Origin: Noviluteimonas sp052115395
GTDB lineage: Bacteria > Pseudomonadota > Gammaproteobacteria > Xanthomonadales > Xanthomonadaceae
Reading direction: 5' to 3' (one strand)
Length of the DNA stretch: 64,000 bases
Assembly (NCBI GenBank): GCA_052115395.1
Contig: JBFRGO010000001.1
Numbering within the stretch: the first letter of the stretch is position 1; each line of letters opens with the position of its first letter. The notes under the pieces were generated by a model. That model made no database searches and had not been told where the DNA came from. It saw nothing but the letters and a program-made list of their open reading frames with translations. The translations under genes and the position numbers were made by a program. Positions 42,866-52,505 of the stretch are shown one piece after another.

Positions 42866-43353
42866 TGGCGACCGCCAAACCGCTGCCCCGCAAGGTCCTC
42901 GATGCGCCGCTGGCGCTCGCGGGCAAGGACGGCACGCGAGAAGCGACGCTGTCCGACCATGCCGGCCGCTGGCTGGTGCTGTACTTCTACCCGAAGGACA
43001 ACACCCCCGGCTGCACCACCGAAGGCCGCGACTTCGCCGCCCTCCTCCCGAAATTCCGCAAGCTCGGCGCCGACGTCCTCGGCGTCTCGCGCGACTCGGC
43101 GCGATCGCACCAGAACTTCTGCGACAAGCAGGGCTTCGGGTTCGAACTGGTGAGCGATCCCGACGAAGCGCTGTGCAACGCGTTCGAAGTGATCAAGGAA
43201 AAACAGCTTTACGGCCGCAAGTACATCGGCATCGAACGCAGTACGTTCCTGATCGATCCAGAATCCCGCGTCGCGCAAAGCTGGCGCGGCGTGAAAGTCC
43301 CCGGCCACGCCCAGGCCGTGCTCGATGCATTGACCTCGCACAGGAAGCCTTGA
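42865..43353 (+). CDS. bcp: Peroxiredoxin Q/BCP
   Basis: Thiol peroxidase that reduces organic hydroperoxides and H2O2. It has 162 residues. The peroxidatic cysteine is in YPKDNTPGCTTEGRDF. The resolving cysteine of this subfamily is commonly five residues later, but here that position is not a cysteine and FCDKQGF carries the only other near one, so the catalytic cycle may be 1-Cys or use that residue. It overlaps gcvR and the PhoH gene. Confidence 0.93.
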   Translation: MATAKPLPRKVLDAPLALAGKDGTREATLSDHAGRWLVLYFYPKDNTPGCTTEGRDFAALLPKFRKLGADVLGVSRDSARSHQNFCDKQGFGFELVSDPDEALCNAFEVIKEKQLYGRKYIGIERSTFLIDPESRVAQSWRGVKVPGHAQAVLDALTSHRKP

Positions 43354-44750
43354 TGACCCGAAGCCCGCGGATCTACGTGCTCGATACCAACGTGCTGATG
43401 CACGACCCGACCGCGCTGTTCAAGTTCGAGGAGCACGACGTGTACCTGCCGATGCAGGTCATGGAGGAGCTCGACAACGCGAAGAAAGGCACATCCGAGC
43501 CCTCGCGCAACGCGCGCCAGGTCAGCCGCTTCCTCAACGAGTTGATCGAAGCGCAGGGCGTCAAGGACATCGCCGCCGGCATTCCGCTGGCCAACCCCAA
43601 CGGGCTGCAACTGCGCGGGAAGGAAGCCGCCGGGCGCCTGCGCTTCCAGATCGCCAATTTCGACGCGGGCAAGCGCTTCGGCGCGGTGATTCCGGACAAC
43701 CACATCCTCGGTGCCATCCTCGCGCTGAAGGACGAGGAACCGGGCACGCCGGTGGTGTTCATCTCCAAGGACATCAACCTGCGGATCAAGGCGGCGATCG
43801 CGGGCATCGACTCGGAAGACTACGAGAACGACCGCGCGCTCGACGACTTCAGCCTGCTTTACACCGGCGCCACCGAGTTGCCGGAAGATTTCTGGTCGAT
43901 CCACGGCAAGGAACTCAAGTCGTGGACGGAGAAGGGCCGCACCTTCTACGAGATCGCGCGCCGCGACGACGACGACTGGTATCCCAACCAATTCCTCTTC
44001 CTGCCGGGCGAAGAAGAAGCGGAGATGAAGGTCGCGCGCGTCAACGACGCCAAGGTCGTGCTGCAGATCGTCGACGACTACCGCCACACCCAGCACGCGG
44101 TGTGGGGCATCGCCGCGCGCAATCGCGAGCAGAACTTCGCGCTCAACGCGTTGATGGACCCGGACATCGATTTCGTTTCGCTGCTGGGCACCGCCGGCAC
44201 GGGCAAGACGCTGCTCGCGCTCGCCGCGGGCCTGGCGCAGACGATGGACCAGCAGCGTTACCGCGAAATCATCATGACCCGCGCGACGGTCAGCGTCGGC
44301 GAGGACATCGGCTTCCTGCCGGGCACCGAGGAAGAAAAGATGACGCCGTGGATGGGCGCGCTCACCGACAACCTGGAAGTACTCACGCACAACCAGGAAG
44401 GCGGCAGCTGGGGCCGCGCGGCGACCAACGACCTGCTCGCCTCGCGCATCAAGATCCGCTCGATGAACTTCATGCGCGGCCGCACGTTCCTGTCGCGTTA
44501 TCTCATTCTCGACGAAGCGCAGAACCTCACGCCCAAGCAGATGAAGACGCTGATCACGCGCGCGGGCCCGGGGACGAAGATCGTGTGCCTGGGCAACGTC
44601 GAACAGATCGACACGCCCTATCTCACCGAAACCACGTCGGGCCTGACCTACGCGGTGGATCGCTTCAAGGGTTGGTCGCACAGCGCGCACGTGACCCTGC
44701 GTCGCGGCGAGCGTTCGCGCCTGGCCGACTACGCGTCCGAAGTGCTGTGA
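43353..44750 (+). CDS. PhoH family protein with N-terminal PIN domain
   Basis: A 465-residue cytosolic protein. The PIN nuclease-like domain (about 1-135) has the acidic residues VLDTNVLMHDP and VMEELD. The PhoH ATPase domain (about 250-465) has Walker A GTAGTGKTLLALAAG and the LILDEAQNLTPKQMKT box. Family members of this type (YlaK/PhoH2-like) couple RNA unwinding with PIN cleavage in characterised cases. It overlaps bcp and thiD on either side. Confidence 0.93.
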   Translation: MTRSPRIYVLDTNVLMHDPTALFKFEEHDVYLPMQVMEELDNAKKGTSEPSRNARQVSRFLNELIEAQGVKDIAAGIPLANPNGLQLRGKEAAGRLRFQIANFDAGKRFGAVIPDNHILGAILALKDEEPGTPVVFISKDINLRIKAAIAGIDSEDYENDRALDDFSLLYTGATELPEDFWSIHGKELKSWTEKGRTFYEIARRDDDDWYPNQFLFLPGEEEAEMKVARVNDAKVVLQIVDDYRHTQHAVWGIAARNREQNFALNALMDPDIDFVSLLGTAGTGKTLLALAAGLAQTMDQQRYREIIMTRATVSVGEDIGFLPGTEEEKMTPWMGALTDNLEVLTHNQEGGSWGRAATNDLLASRIKIRSMNFMRGRTFLSRYLILDEAQNLTPKQMKTLITRAGPGTKIVCLGNVEQIDTPYLTETTSGLTYAVDRFKGWSHSAHVTLRRGERSRLADYASEVL

Positions 44751-45541
44751 CCACGCGCGCCGCGCTGACCATCGCCGGATCCGATTCCGGCGGTGGCGCC
44801 GGCATCCAGGCGGACCTGAAGACCTTTGCCGCGCATCGCGTGCATGGCCTGTCGGCCATCGCCGCGTTGACGGCGCAGCACACCCGCGGCGTCACCGCGG
44901 TGCACGTGCCGGACATCGCCTTCCTGCGTGCGCAGGTACAGGCGTGTTTCGACGATTTCGACGTGCGCGTGGTGAAGCTCGGGATGCTGGCGACGGCGGA
45001 GGTGATCGATGCCGTCGCTGCGTTGCTCGACGAACGCCCTGATGTTCCGGTCGTGCTCGATCCGGTGATGGTGGCCACCAGCGGCGCGAAGTTGCTCGCG
45101 GACGACGCGCTGGACGCGATGCGCACGCGATTGCTGCCGCGCGCGAGGATCGCGACGCCGAACCTGCCCGAAGCGGAGTTGCTGCTCGGCACGCGGATCG
45201 AGTCCATCGAAGCGATGCGCGAGGCCGCAAGCGCGCTGCGCGCAAGCGGCGCGGATGCGGTGTTGCTCAAGGGTGGGCACCTGCACGGTGGCGCCGACGT
45301 CGTCGACATCCTGGTCGATGCCTCCGGGACGCACGCGATCACCCACCCGCGCCTCGCGCTCGAAGCGCATGGCACCGGATGCACGCTCGCTTCGGCGATC
45401 GCCGCGCGCATCGCGCTCGGCGACGACGTGCGCGCTGCGTGCATCGCCGCTTCCGATTACGTGCATCGCGCGTTGTCGGGCGGCTATCGCCCCGGGCGCA
45501 GCGACATCGTCGTGCTCGATCATTTCGGGGCCGCGCAATGA
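44747..45541 (+). CDS. thiD: Hydroxymethylpyrimidine/phosphomethylpyrimidine kinase
   Basis: Phosphorylates HMP and HMP-P in thiamine synthesis. It has 264 residues from GTG 44747, overlapping the preceding stop. The ribokinase-type motifs are IAGSDSGGGAGIQADLKTF, DPVMVATSGAKLL and HGTGCTLASAIAARIALG. The last motif holds the catalytic GTGC. thiE is not in the window. The next gene overlaps by ATGA. Confidence 0.94.
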   Translation: MTTRAALTIAGSDSGGGAGIQADLKTFAAHRVHGLSAIAALTAQHTRGVTAVHVPDIAFLRAQVQACFDDFDVRVVKLGMLATAEVIDAVAALLDERPDVPVVLDPVMVATSGAKLLADDALDAMRTRLLPRARIATPNLPEAELLLGTRIESIEAMREAASALRASGADAVLLKGGHLHGGADVVDILVDASGTHAITHPRLALEAHGTGCTLASAIAARIALGDDVRAACIAASDYVHRALSGGYRPGRSDIVVLDHFGAAQ

Positions 45542-46374
45542 CAGTGCGATCGATGGAAGTGCCCGTCGTCGCGAAGGACGGCCATCGCTTCGTCCTGTCC
45601 GCGCGCATTCCATCCCAACCGAGCGCGAGCCTGCTGTGGCTGGGCGGCATGGGCATCGCCGCGCGGCACTACATGCCCTTCGCCGATGCGCTGGCGACGC
45701 GCGGCATCGCGGTGTTCGCCGCCGATTGGCGCGGGCTCGGCAGCAGCAGCGTGCGCGCGTCGCGAAGCGTGACCTGGGGGTATCGCGAATTGCTCATGAC
45801 CGATTTGCCCGCGTGCGAAGCCGCCATCGAACATGCGCTGCCCGACATGGCGCGCATCGTCGGCGGCCACAGCCTCGGCGGGCAACTGGCGTGCGTGCGC
45901 GCCGGCCTCGTCCCGGGCAACGCGCAGGCCGTGTGGTTGGTCGCCAGTGGCACGCCGGATTCGCGCGCATTCCCGCCGCGCTCGCGCTGGTGGTTGCCGA
46001 CGGCGTATCGGCTGCTGAACGGCATCGCCAGCGTCGCGGGCAAACTGCCGGGCCGTCGGCTCGGGTTCGGTGGGCAGGAAGCGCGGGGCGTGATGGCGGA
46101 TTGGTCGCGCAGCGGGTTGACCGGCCGCTACGCCGCCGCGGACCTGGCGGTGGACCTGGAAGTCGCCCTGCGTCGCGTCACCGTGCCGATCCACGCGGTG
46201 CGGATGGTGCACGACTGGCTCGCCCCGGCATCGTCGCTGCAGGCCTTGCTCGCGAAAATGCCGGAAGCCCCCGGCGAGATCACCGCACTGGAGGTCGCCG
46301 CGCCCGGCGTGCGTGCCGATCACTACCACTGGATGAAGCATCCGGCCGCGACCGTCGAGGCGCTGCTGCGCTGA
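45538..46374 (+). CDS. Alpha/beta hydrolase
   Basis: A 278-residue cytosolic hydrolase. The nucleophile elbow is GGHSLGG (about residues 109-115), the oxyanion-hole region WLGGMGIAARHY, and the later Asp/His candidates HDWLAP and ADHYHWMKHP. It belongs to the serine aminopeptidase/lysophospholipase-like group (Hydrolase_4). The substrate is unknown. It is coupled to thiD by overlap and precedes the ECF sigma gene by 78 bp. Confidence 0.87.
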   Translation: MTVRSMEVPVVAKDGHRFVLSARIPSQPSASLLWLGGMGIAARHYMPFADALATRGIAVFAADWRGLGSSSVRASRSVTWGYRELLMTDLPACEAAIEHALPDMARIVGGHSLGGQLACVRAGLVPGNAQAVWLVASGTPDSRAFPPRSRWWLPTAYRLLNGIASVAGKLPGRRLGFGGQEARGVMADWSRSGLTGRYAAADLAVDLEVALRRVTVPIHAVRMVHDWLAPASSLQALLAKMPEAPGEITALEVAAPGVRADHYHWMKHPAATVEALLR

Positions 46375-46452
46375 CTGCATCCGCTGTCGGGTTCGACGCG
46401 TATCTGCCGGGTTGGGCGTAGGATCGACCCGCGCCCCCGCGTGGAACCGTGC

Positions 46453-47043
46453 ATGGAAGACACCCTCGCCCTTCGCAATGCTGCTGCAGACCCACCGATG
46501 GACCGAAGCGGCCTGGAACGGCTGCTCGCCGCCGTCGCCGCGGGCGATGCGCAGGCCTTCGAGCGCCTGTACCACGCGACCTCCGCGAAGATGTTCGGCG
46601 TGTGCCTGCGCCTGTTGGCCGATCGCGACGAAGCCGAAGACGCGGTGCAGGAAGCCTACGCCGCGATCTGGCGCAAGGCCGCGCAATACGACGCGTCGAT
46701 CGCGAGCCCGATTTCGTGGCTGGCGATGATCGCGCATAACAAGGCGGTCGATCGCCTGCGCAGCGATGGCACGGCGCGCAACACGGTGCCGATCGAATTC
46801 GCCTCCGAGGTGAGCGACAGCGCACCCACCGCACCGGCGCTGGCCGAACACGCGGGACAAACGCGCCAGCTCGATCGCTGCCTCAACCAACTCGAAGCAC
46901 GGCGGCGCACGCTGATCCGCACGGCCTTCTTCGAAGGCGCGACGTACGAGGAACTCGCGCGCCGCACCGACACCCCCATCGGCACGGTGAAGAGCTGGAT
47001 CCGCCGCGGCCTGATCCAATTGCGCACGTGTCTGGAATCATGA
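46453..47043 (+). CDS. ECF-type sigma-70 factor (SigK-like)
   Basis: A 196-residue extracytoplasmic-function sigma factor. Region 2 contains the DRDEAEDAVQEAYAAIW core. Region 4 ends with TYEELARRTDTPIGTVKSWIRRG, the helix-turn-helix for -35 recognition. I take ATG 46453, and a GTG at 46441 and an ATG at 46498 are alternatives. The stop overlaps the start of the anti-sigma gene (ATGA), the usual paired arrangement. Its regulon is not visible here. Confidence 0.93.
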   Translation: MEDTLALRNAAADPPMDRSGLERLLAAVAAGDAQAFERLYHATSAKMFGVCLRLLADRDEAEDAVQEAYAAIWRKAAQYDASIASPISWLAMIAHNKAVDRLRSDGTARNTVPIEFASEVSDSAPTAPALAEHAGQTRQLDRCLNQLEARRRTLIRTAFFEGATYEELARRTDTPIGTVKSWIRRGLIQLRTCLES

Positions 47044-47798
47044 GCACGATCGACGACATCTACGGACCGGGCGGCGACGACATCGTCGCGGCCGAATACG
47101 TGCTCGGCACGATGGACACCGCCGCGCGCGAGGCCTTCGCCGCGCGCATCGCGCGCGAACCGGAGCTTGCGCGCGCGATCGATGCGTGGCGCATGCGCCT
47201 GGCGCCGCTCGCGGAGGAAATCGAACCGGTGGTGCCGCCGATGTCTCTGTGGTCGCGCGTGCGCGTACGTTCGGGGATCGACGCGCCACCGAAGCCCGAT
47301 GTCGAACAGACGCACTGGTGGGATCGCATCGCGTTCTGGCGCGGCGCGAGCATGGCCGGCCTGGCCGCGACCACCGCGTGCGTGATCGCGCTCGTCGCCC
47401 TGCCCCGCACGCCCGACACCGCCGTGCCGGCGCCCGTGCATTCGGCGCTGCCGCATCCGGTGCGCCTGATGACCACGATGAGCGACGGCAAGGGCCGCAC
47501 GACCTACATGGCCGCCGTCGACGACGATGCCTGCACGCTGGTGCTGATGCCGCTGGTCAAGGATCCGTCGCCGGGCGAAGTGCCGCAGGTGTGGCTGGTC
47601 TCCAGCGACGGCGCCGCGCAATCGCTGGGCGTGGGCAACGACGCGCCGCTGCAATCGATGACCGTTCCGAACGCCCTGCGCGCACGTTTGTTGCGCGACG
47701 ACCAGACCCTCGCGGTGTCGATGGAGCCACCGGGCGGCTCGAAGACGGGCCAACCCTCGGGATTCGTGATCGGCCGGGGGCAGCTGACCCACCTGTAG
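47040..47798 (+). CDS. Anti-sigma factor (RskA-type)
   Basis: A 252-residue single-pass membrane protein that should hold the preceding ECF sigma inactive. The N-terminal cytoplasmic anti-sigma region (about 1-95) begins MSTIDDIYGPGGDDIVAAEYVLGTMD. A transmembrane helix follows (about 105-122, MAGLAATTACVIALVAL). The C-terminal periplasmic RskA domain has PGEVPQVWLVSSDGAAQSLG and the closing SMEPPGGSKTGQPSGFV. The signal it senses is unknown. A tRNA gene follows. Confidence 0.93.
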   Translation: MSTIDDIYGPGGDDIVAAEYVLGTMDTAAREAFAARIAREPELARAIDAWRMRLAPLAEEIEPVVPPMSLWSRVRVRSGIDAPPKPDVEQTHWWDRIAFWRGASMAGLAATTACVIALVALPRTPDTAVPAPVHSALPHPVRLMTTMSDGKGRTTYMAAVDDDACTLVLMPLVKDPSPGEVPQVWLVSSDGAAQSLGVGNDAPLQSMTVPNALRARLLRDDQTLAVSMEPPGGSKTGQPSGFVIGRGQLTHL

Positions 47799-47842
47799 TG
47801 GGCCGCGCGGTCGTTTCCTCTGCGATAATCCGGCAGCCTTTT

Positions 47843-47916
47843 GGCCCCGTAGCTCAGTTGGATAGAGCGGTCCCCTCCTAAGGGACAGGTCGCACGTTCG
47901 AATCGTGTCGGGGCCG
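47843..47916 (+). tRNA. tRNA-Arg (anticodon CCT)
   Basis: A 74-nt cloverleaf: acceptor GGCCCCG pairing with CGGGGCC, D-arm AGCTCAGTTGGATAGAGC, anticodon arm GTCCC-CTCCTAA-GGGAC (anticodon CCT), T-loop TTCGAAT. The 3' end reads GTTCC, so no CCA is encoded and it must be added. It reads AGG codons. GATAAT at 47824-47829 may be the -10. Confidence 0.92.
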
Positions 47917-47938
47917 TTCCCCCCTCTGGAGTTTCGCG

Positions 47939-49468
47939 ATGCATCCTGTCCTCAAAGCGCTCGGCCTCAACCAGACCGAATCCGGCACCTACCTCGGCAA
48001 CGGCGAGTGGTCCAAGACCACGGACGCGGGCGTCATCGAACCGGTGAACCCCACCGACGGCAGCGTGCTGGCCAAGGTCCATGCGACCTCGCAGGCCGAC
48101 TACGACACCATCGTCGAGCGTGCGCAGCAGGCCTTCAAGGTGTGGCGCACCACGCCGGCGCCGCGCCGCGGCGAAGCCATCCGCCTGTGCGCCGAAGCGC
48201 TGCGCGTGCACAAGGACGCGCTGGGCTCGCTGGTCGCGTTGGAGATGGGCAAGTCCAAGCCCGAGGGCGACGGCGAAGTGCAGGAGATGATCGACATCGG
48301 CGAATTCGCCGTCGGCCTCTCGCGCCAGCTCTACGGCCTGACGATGCATTCCGAACGCCCGGGCCACCGCATGTACGAGCAGTGGCATCCGATCGGCATC
48401 GTGGGAATCATCAGCGCCTTCAACTTCCCGGTCGCGGTGTGGGCCTGGAACAGCTTCATCGCAGCGGTGTGCGGCGACGTCGCGATCTGGAAGCCCTCGC
48501 CCAAGACGCCGTTGTCTGCGATCGCCGCGATGAAGATCTGCAACGAAGCGCTGAAGAAGGGCGGCTTCCCCGACATCTTCTTCCTGTTCAACGATGCGGG
48601 CAGCGACCTGGCCTCGGCCTTCGTCGACGACAAGCGCATCCCGCTGATCTCCTTCACCGGTTCGACCAAGGTCGGCCGCATGGTCGGCGAACGCGTCGCG
48701 CAGCGCATGGGCCGCTCCCTGCTGGAACTGGGCGGCAACAACGCGATCATCGTCGACAAGTCGGCGGAGCTGAAGCTCGCCATCCCCGCGATCGTGTTCG
48801 GCGCGGTGGGCACCGCGGGCCAGCGTTGCACGACCACGCGCCGCCTGATCGTGCACGAATCGATCCACGACGATGTCCTGTCGAAGCTGATCACCGCGTA
48901 CAAGCAGGTGGAGAAGAAGATCGGCGATCCGACCGATCCGGCCAACCTGATGGGGCCCCTCAACAGCCGCGATGCGGTCGAGGCCTACCTCGATTCCATC
49001 GCCAAGGCGAAGGCGGCCGGCGGCAAGGTCGAGACCGGTGGTTCCGCAATCGAAGGCAAGGGGAACTTCGTGCTGCCGACGATCATCACGGGCCTGACCA
49101 ACGACACGCCGATCGTGCAGCACGAGACGTTCGCGCCGATCCTGTACGTCATGAAGTTCTCCACGCTCGATCAGGCCATCGCGATGCAGAACGCCGTGCC
49201 GCAGGGCCTGTCGTCGGCGATCTTCACCCAGGACCTCAAGGCGGCCGAAGGCTTCCTCGCGGCCTCCGGTTCGGACTGCGGCATCGCCAACGTCAACATC
49301 GGCACCTCGGGTGCGGAGATCGGCGGCGCGTTCGGTGGCGAGAAGGAAACCGGCGGCGGTCGCGAATCGGGTTCGGACGCGTGGCGCGCCTACATGCGCC
49401 GCCAGACGAACACGATCAACTACTCCGACGCGCTGCCGCTGGCGCAGGGCATCAAGTTCGACCTGTGA
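47939..49468 (+). CDS. amaB: ALDH7-family semialdehyde dehydrogenase
   Basis: A 509-residue NAD-dependent aldehyde dehydrogenase of the antiquitin/ALDH7 group, whose best-known bacterial role is oxidation of piperideine-6-carboxylate (aminoadipate semialdehyde) in lysine breakdown. The Glu is in LLELGGNNAI and the catalytic Cys in GTAGQRCTTTRR, with PIGIVGIISAFNFPVAVWAWN for cofactor binding. It starts 23 bp after the tRNA. No other lysine-degradation genes are in the window, so the substrate is an inference. Confidence 0.88.
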   Translation: MHPVLKALGLNQTESGTYLGNGEWSKTTDAGVIEPVNPTDGSVLAKVHATSQADYDTIVERAQQAFKVWRTTPAPRRGEAIRLCAEALRVHKDALGSLVALEMGKSKPEGDGEVQEMIDIGEFAVGLSRQLYGLTMHSERPGHRMYEQWHPIGIVGIISAFNFPVAVWAWNSFIAAVCGDVAIWKPSPKTPLSAIAAMKICNEALKKGGFPDIFFLFNDAGSDLASAFVDDKRIPLISFTGSTKVGRMVGERVAQRMGRSLLELGGNNAIIVDKSAELKLAIPAIVFGAVGTAGQRCTTTRRLIVHESIHDDVLSKLITAYKQVEKKIGDPTDPANLMGPLNSRDAVEAYLDSIAKAKAAGGKVETGGSAIEGKGNFVLPTIITGLTNDTPIVQHETFAPILYVMKFSTLDQAIAMQNAVPQGLSSAIFTQDLKAAEGFLAASGSDCGIANVNIGTSGAEIGGAFGGEKETGGGRESGSDAWRAYMRRQTNTINYSDALPLAQGIKFDL

Positions 49469-49487
49469 CCACGGGCCACTGACACGG

Positions 49488-50543
49488 ATGTACGGACTCG
49501 CCCGCCCCTTCCTCTTCGGCCTGAGCGCCGAGCGCGCGCATGACGTGACGCTCGCCGCGCTCGAGGCCGCGTATCGCAGCGGCGTCAATCCGCTGGTGTC
49601 GCGCGCGCCCAGGCCGCTGCCCACGAAGGTGTTCGGGCTGCAGTTCCCCAATCCCGTCGGCCTGGCCGCGGGCCTGGACAAGAACGGCGAGCACATCGAT
49701 GCGCTGCTCGCGCTGGGCTTCGGTTTCGTCGAAATCGGCACGACCACCCCGCGCGCGCAGGAAGGCAATCCGAAACCGCGCATGTTCCGCCTGCCGGAAC
49801 AGCGCGCGGTGATCAACCGCCTGGGCTTCAACAACACCGGCGTCGATGCGCTGGTGAAGAATGTCGAACGTGCGCGGCGGCGCGGCGTGCTGGGCATCAA
49901 CATCGGCAAGAACAAGGACACGCCGAACGACTCGGCGGAGACCGATTACCTGTATTGCCTGGAGCGCGTGTATCCGGTCGCCGATTACGTGACGGTCAAC
50001 ATTTCCTCGCCCAACACCGCGGGTCTGCGCGAGTTGCAGGAAGAACAACAACTGCGCCGCCTCATCGGCACCCTGCGCGAAGCGCAGGAACGCCTGGCCG
50101 CGCAGCACGGGCGGCGTGCGCCGATGCTGGTCAAGATCGCGCCGGACCTGTCGGACGAAGACATCGATGCCGCCGGTCGCGTGCTCTCCGATCTGGAAGT
50201 CGACGGCGTCATCGCGACGAATACGACCGTCGGCCGTTTCGGCATGGAAGGCGTGCGGCATTCGAACGAAGCCGGCGGGTTGTCGGGCGAGCCGCTGATG
50301 GGCAAGTCGACGCTGGTGCTGCGCCGCCTGCGCACGCGCCTGCCCGAGCACATTCCGATGATCGGCGTGGGCGGCATCCTCTCGGGCGCCGATGCGGCGA
50401 CCAAGCAGGCCGCGGGCGCCTCGCTCGTGCAGATGTACACGGGCCTGGTGTATCGCGGGCCGGCGTTGATCGGCGAGTGCGTCGATGCGCTGCGCCGGCG
50501 CAAGGAAGCACCGAGCCGCGGGAACCTGCCGCCGAATGGGTGA
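49488..50543 (+). CDS. pyrD: Dihydroorotate dehydrogenase (quinone)
   Basis: Class 2 membrane-associated flavoenzyme oxidising dihydroorotate to orotate in pyrimidine synthesis. It has 351 residues. The N-terminal membrane helix region precedes PVGLAAGLDKNGEHID and NRLGFNN. The catalytic serine is in TVNISSPNT, and the FMN-binding IATNTTV and PMIGVGGILSG blocks are present. The frame is open upstream only through the ALDH gene. The murB start overlaps it by 8 bp. Confidence 0.96.
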   Translation: MYGLARPFLFGLSAERAHDVTLAALEAAYRSGVNPLVSRAPRPLPTKVFGLQFPNPVGLAAGLDKNGEHIDALLALGFGFVEIGTTTPRAQEGNPKPRMFRLPEQRAVINRLGFNNTGVDALVKNVERARRRGVLGINIGKNKDTPNDSAETDYLYCLERVYPVADYVTVNISSPNTAGLRELQEEQQLRRLIGTLREAQERLAAQHGRRAPMLVKIAPDLSDEDIDAAGRVLSDLEVDGVIATNTTVGRFGMEGVRHSNEAGGLSGEPLMGKSTLVLRRLRTRLPEHIPMIGVGGILSGADAATKQAAGASLVQMYTGLVYRGPALIGECVDALRRRKEAPSRGNLPPNG

Positions 50544-51588
50544 GTCCCTGTCGTCGCAGTACCGCATCGTGGAGAACGCGAAGCTCGGTGCGCGCAACAC
50601 CTTCGGCGTCGCCGCGCGCGCGCCCATGCTGGTCGAAGTGGCGAACACGCAGGCCCTGCCCGAGTTGTTCGGCTACGCGATGTTGCGCGACGGGCCGGTG
50701 CTCGTGCTCGGCGGCGGCAGCAACCTGTTGTTCGCCGGCGATCCGGAAGGCGTGGTGCTTGCGTTGACGGCGCAATCGATCGCGTTGGTCGAGGACGATG
50801 GAGACACCGCGATCGTGCGCGCCGATGCCGGCGTCGAATGGCACGCCTTCGTCTTGTGGACCCTGGGCCACGGCCTGGCGGGGCTGGAAAACCTGGCGCT
50901 CATTCCCGGCACGGTCGGCGCGGCGCCGATCCAGAACATCGGTGCGTACGGCGTGGAAGTGCGCGAGGCGATCCACGCGGTGCATGCCTTCGATCGCACG
51001 ACGCGCGGCGTGATCTCGCTCACGGCGGCGGACTGCGCATTCGCCTACCGCGACAGCGTGTTCAAGCACGACCCCGAGCGTTACGTCGTCACCGCCGTCG
51101 ACTTCCGCCTTTCGCGCGCCACGCGCGTGCGGGTCGACTACGCGGGCGTCGGCGACGAACTGGCCGCGATGGGCATCGAATCGCCGCGCGCCTCGCAAGT
51201 CGCCGAAGCGGTGTGCCGCATTCGCCGCCGCAAGCTGCCGGATCCGGCGGTGATCGGCAACGCGGGCAGTTTCTTCAAGAATCCGATCGTGCCGTTCGTG
51301 CAGGCCGAAGCGCTTGTCGAAGCGCATCCGCACGCACCGGTGTTCCGCGGCGCCGACGACGACTCACGCAAGCTCTCGGCCGCGTGGCTGATCGATCAAT
51401 GCGGATGGAAGGGCTTCCGCGAAGGCGATGCGGGCGTGGCGCCGTCGCATGCGCTGGTGCTGGTCAACCATGGGCGCGCGACCGGCGCCGAATTGCTCTC
51501 GCTGGCGCGGCGCATCGCCGCGTCGGTGGAAGAACGCTTCGGCGTGGCGATCGAACCCGAACCCCGCATCATCGGCGCACGTTGGTGA
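50536..51588 (+). CDS. murB: UDP-N-acetylenolpyruvoylglucosamine reductase
   Basis: Reduces the enolpyruvyl group to make UDP-MurNAc for peptidoglycan. It has 350 residues from ATG 50536. The FAD-binding VLGGGSNLLFAG, ENLALIPGTVGAAPIQNIGAYG and the catalytic YRDSVFKH and GNAGSFFKNP motifs are present, the type I MurB layout. It overlaps pyrD at its start and the EamA gene at its end (GTGA). Confidence 0.96.
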   Translation: MGESLSSQYRIVENAKLGARNTFGVAARAPMLVEVANTQALPELFGYAMLRDGPVLVLGGGSNLLFAGDPEGVVLALTAQSIALVEDDGDTAIVRADAGVEWHAFVLWTLGHGLAGLENLALIPGTVGAAPIQNIGAYGVEVREAIHAVHAFDRTTRGVISLTAADCAFAYRDSVFKHDPERYVVTAVDFRLSRATRVRVDYAGVGDELAAMGIESPRASQVAEAVCRIRRRKLPDPAVIGNAGSFFKNPIVPFVQAEALVEAHPHAPVFRGADDDSRKLSAAWLIDQCGWKGFREGDAGVAPSHALVLVNHGRATGAELLSLARRIAASVEERFGVAIEPEPRIIGARW

Positions 51589-52505
51589 CCGCCCAGGCCG
51601 ATCACGGTGCACGGTACTGGCGCGCGGCTTCGCTGATGCTCGGCAGCGCCCTGCTCTTCGGGTTGATGGCGGTGGCGATCCGTTTGGCCTCGAAGACGCT
51701 GCACACCTTCGAGATCGCCTTCTTCCGCAACTTCTTCGGCCTGCTCGCGGCCACGCCGCTGCTGGCGCGCCACGGCACGCAGATCCTGCGCACGACCCAA
51801 TTCCCCCGTTACATCCTCCGCTGCGTGATCGGCGTACTCGGCATGTTCTGTGGCTTCTGGGCCATCGGCCACCTGCCGCTCGCGCAGGCGATTTCCCTGT
51901 CGTATTCCACGCCGCTGTTCGTCACCGTCGCGGCCGTGTGGATGCTCGGCGAACACGTGCGCGCACGACGCTGGGCGGCCGTGCTGGTCGGCTTCATCGG
52001 CGTGCTCATCATCGTGCGCCCCGGCAGCGCGAACTTCACCCTGGGCACGCTGGTCGCACTGAGCGCGGCGGTGTTGAGCGCGCTGGTGGCGATCCAGATC
52101 AAGCAACTCTCGCGCACCGAACCGGCCGACCGCATCGTGCTGTACACGACGGGCCTGTGGGTGCCGATGTCGCTGCTGCCGGCCTTGTTCGTGTGGGAAT
52201 GGCCGCACGGCATCACGTGGCTGTGGGTCGCCGCCGCCGGCGTCCTGGGCACGAGCGCGCACCTGTTGTGGACCCGCGGCCTGAAACTCGGCGACGTCTC
52301 CGCACTGACGCCCATCAGCTTCATGCAATTGCCGGTGGTTGCCGTCGCCGGCTGGCTCCTCTTCGGCGAAGCCCTCGACCGCTACACCGTCCTGGGCGCA
52401 AGCATCATCTTCGGCGCGAACGTCTACATCGCACACCGCGAAGCAACGCTGCTGCGCAAACACGCAACCACCGCTCCCACAGAAGCAGCGCAGCCCAACG
52501 AATAG
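51585..52505 (+). CDS. EamA/DMT family transporter
   Basis: A 306-residue inner-membrane protein with ten hydrophobic segments in two EamA halves (about 15-150 and 165-295). The motif GMFCGFWAIGHLPLAQAISL and LGTSAHLLWTRGLKLGD are typical of drug/metabolite exporters. The start is GTG 51585, overlapping the murB stop. The substrate is unknown. The next 120 bp hold no gene. A terminator follows at 52623-52664. Confidence 0.9.
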   Translation: MTAQADHGARYWRAASLMLGSALLFGLMAVAIRLASKTLHTFEIAFFRNFFGLLAATPLLARHGTQILRTTQFPRYILRCVIGVLGMFCGFWAIGHLPLAQAISLSYSTPLFVTVAAVWMLGEHVRARRWAAVLVGFIGVLIIVRPGSANFTLGTLVALSAAVLSALVAIQIKQLSRTEPADRIVLYTTGLWVPMSLLPALFVWEWPHGITWLWVAAAGVLGTSAHLLWTRGLKLGDVSALTPISFMQLPVVAVAGWLLFGEALDRYTVLGASIIFGANVYIAHREATLLRKHATTAPTEAAQPNE

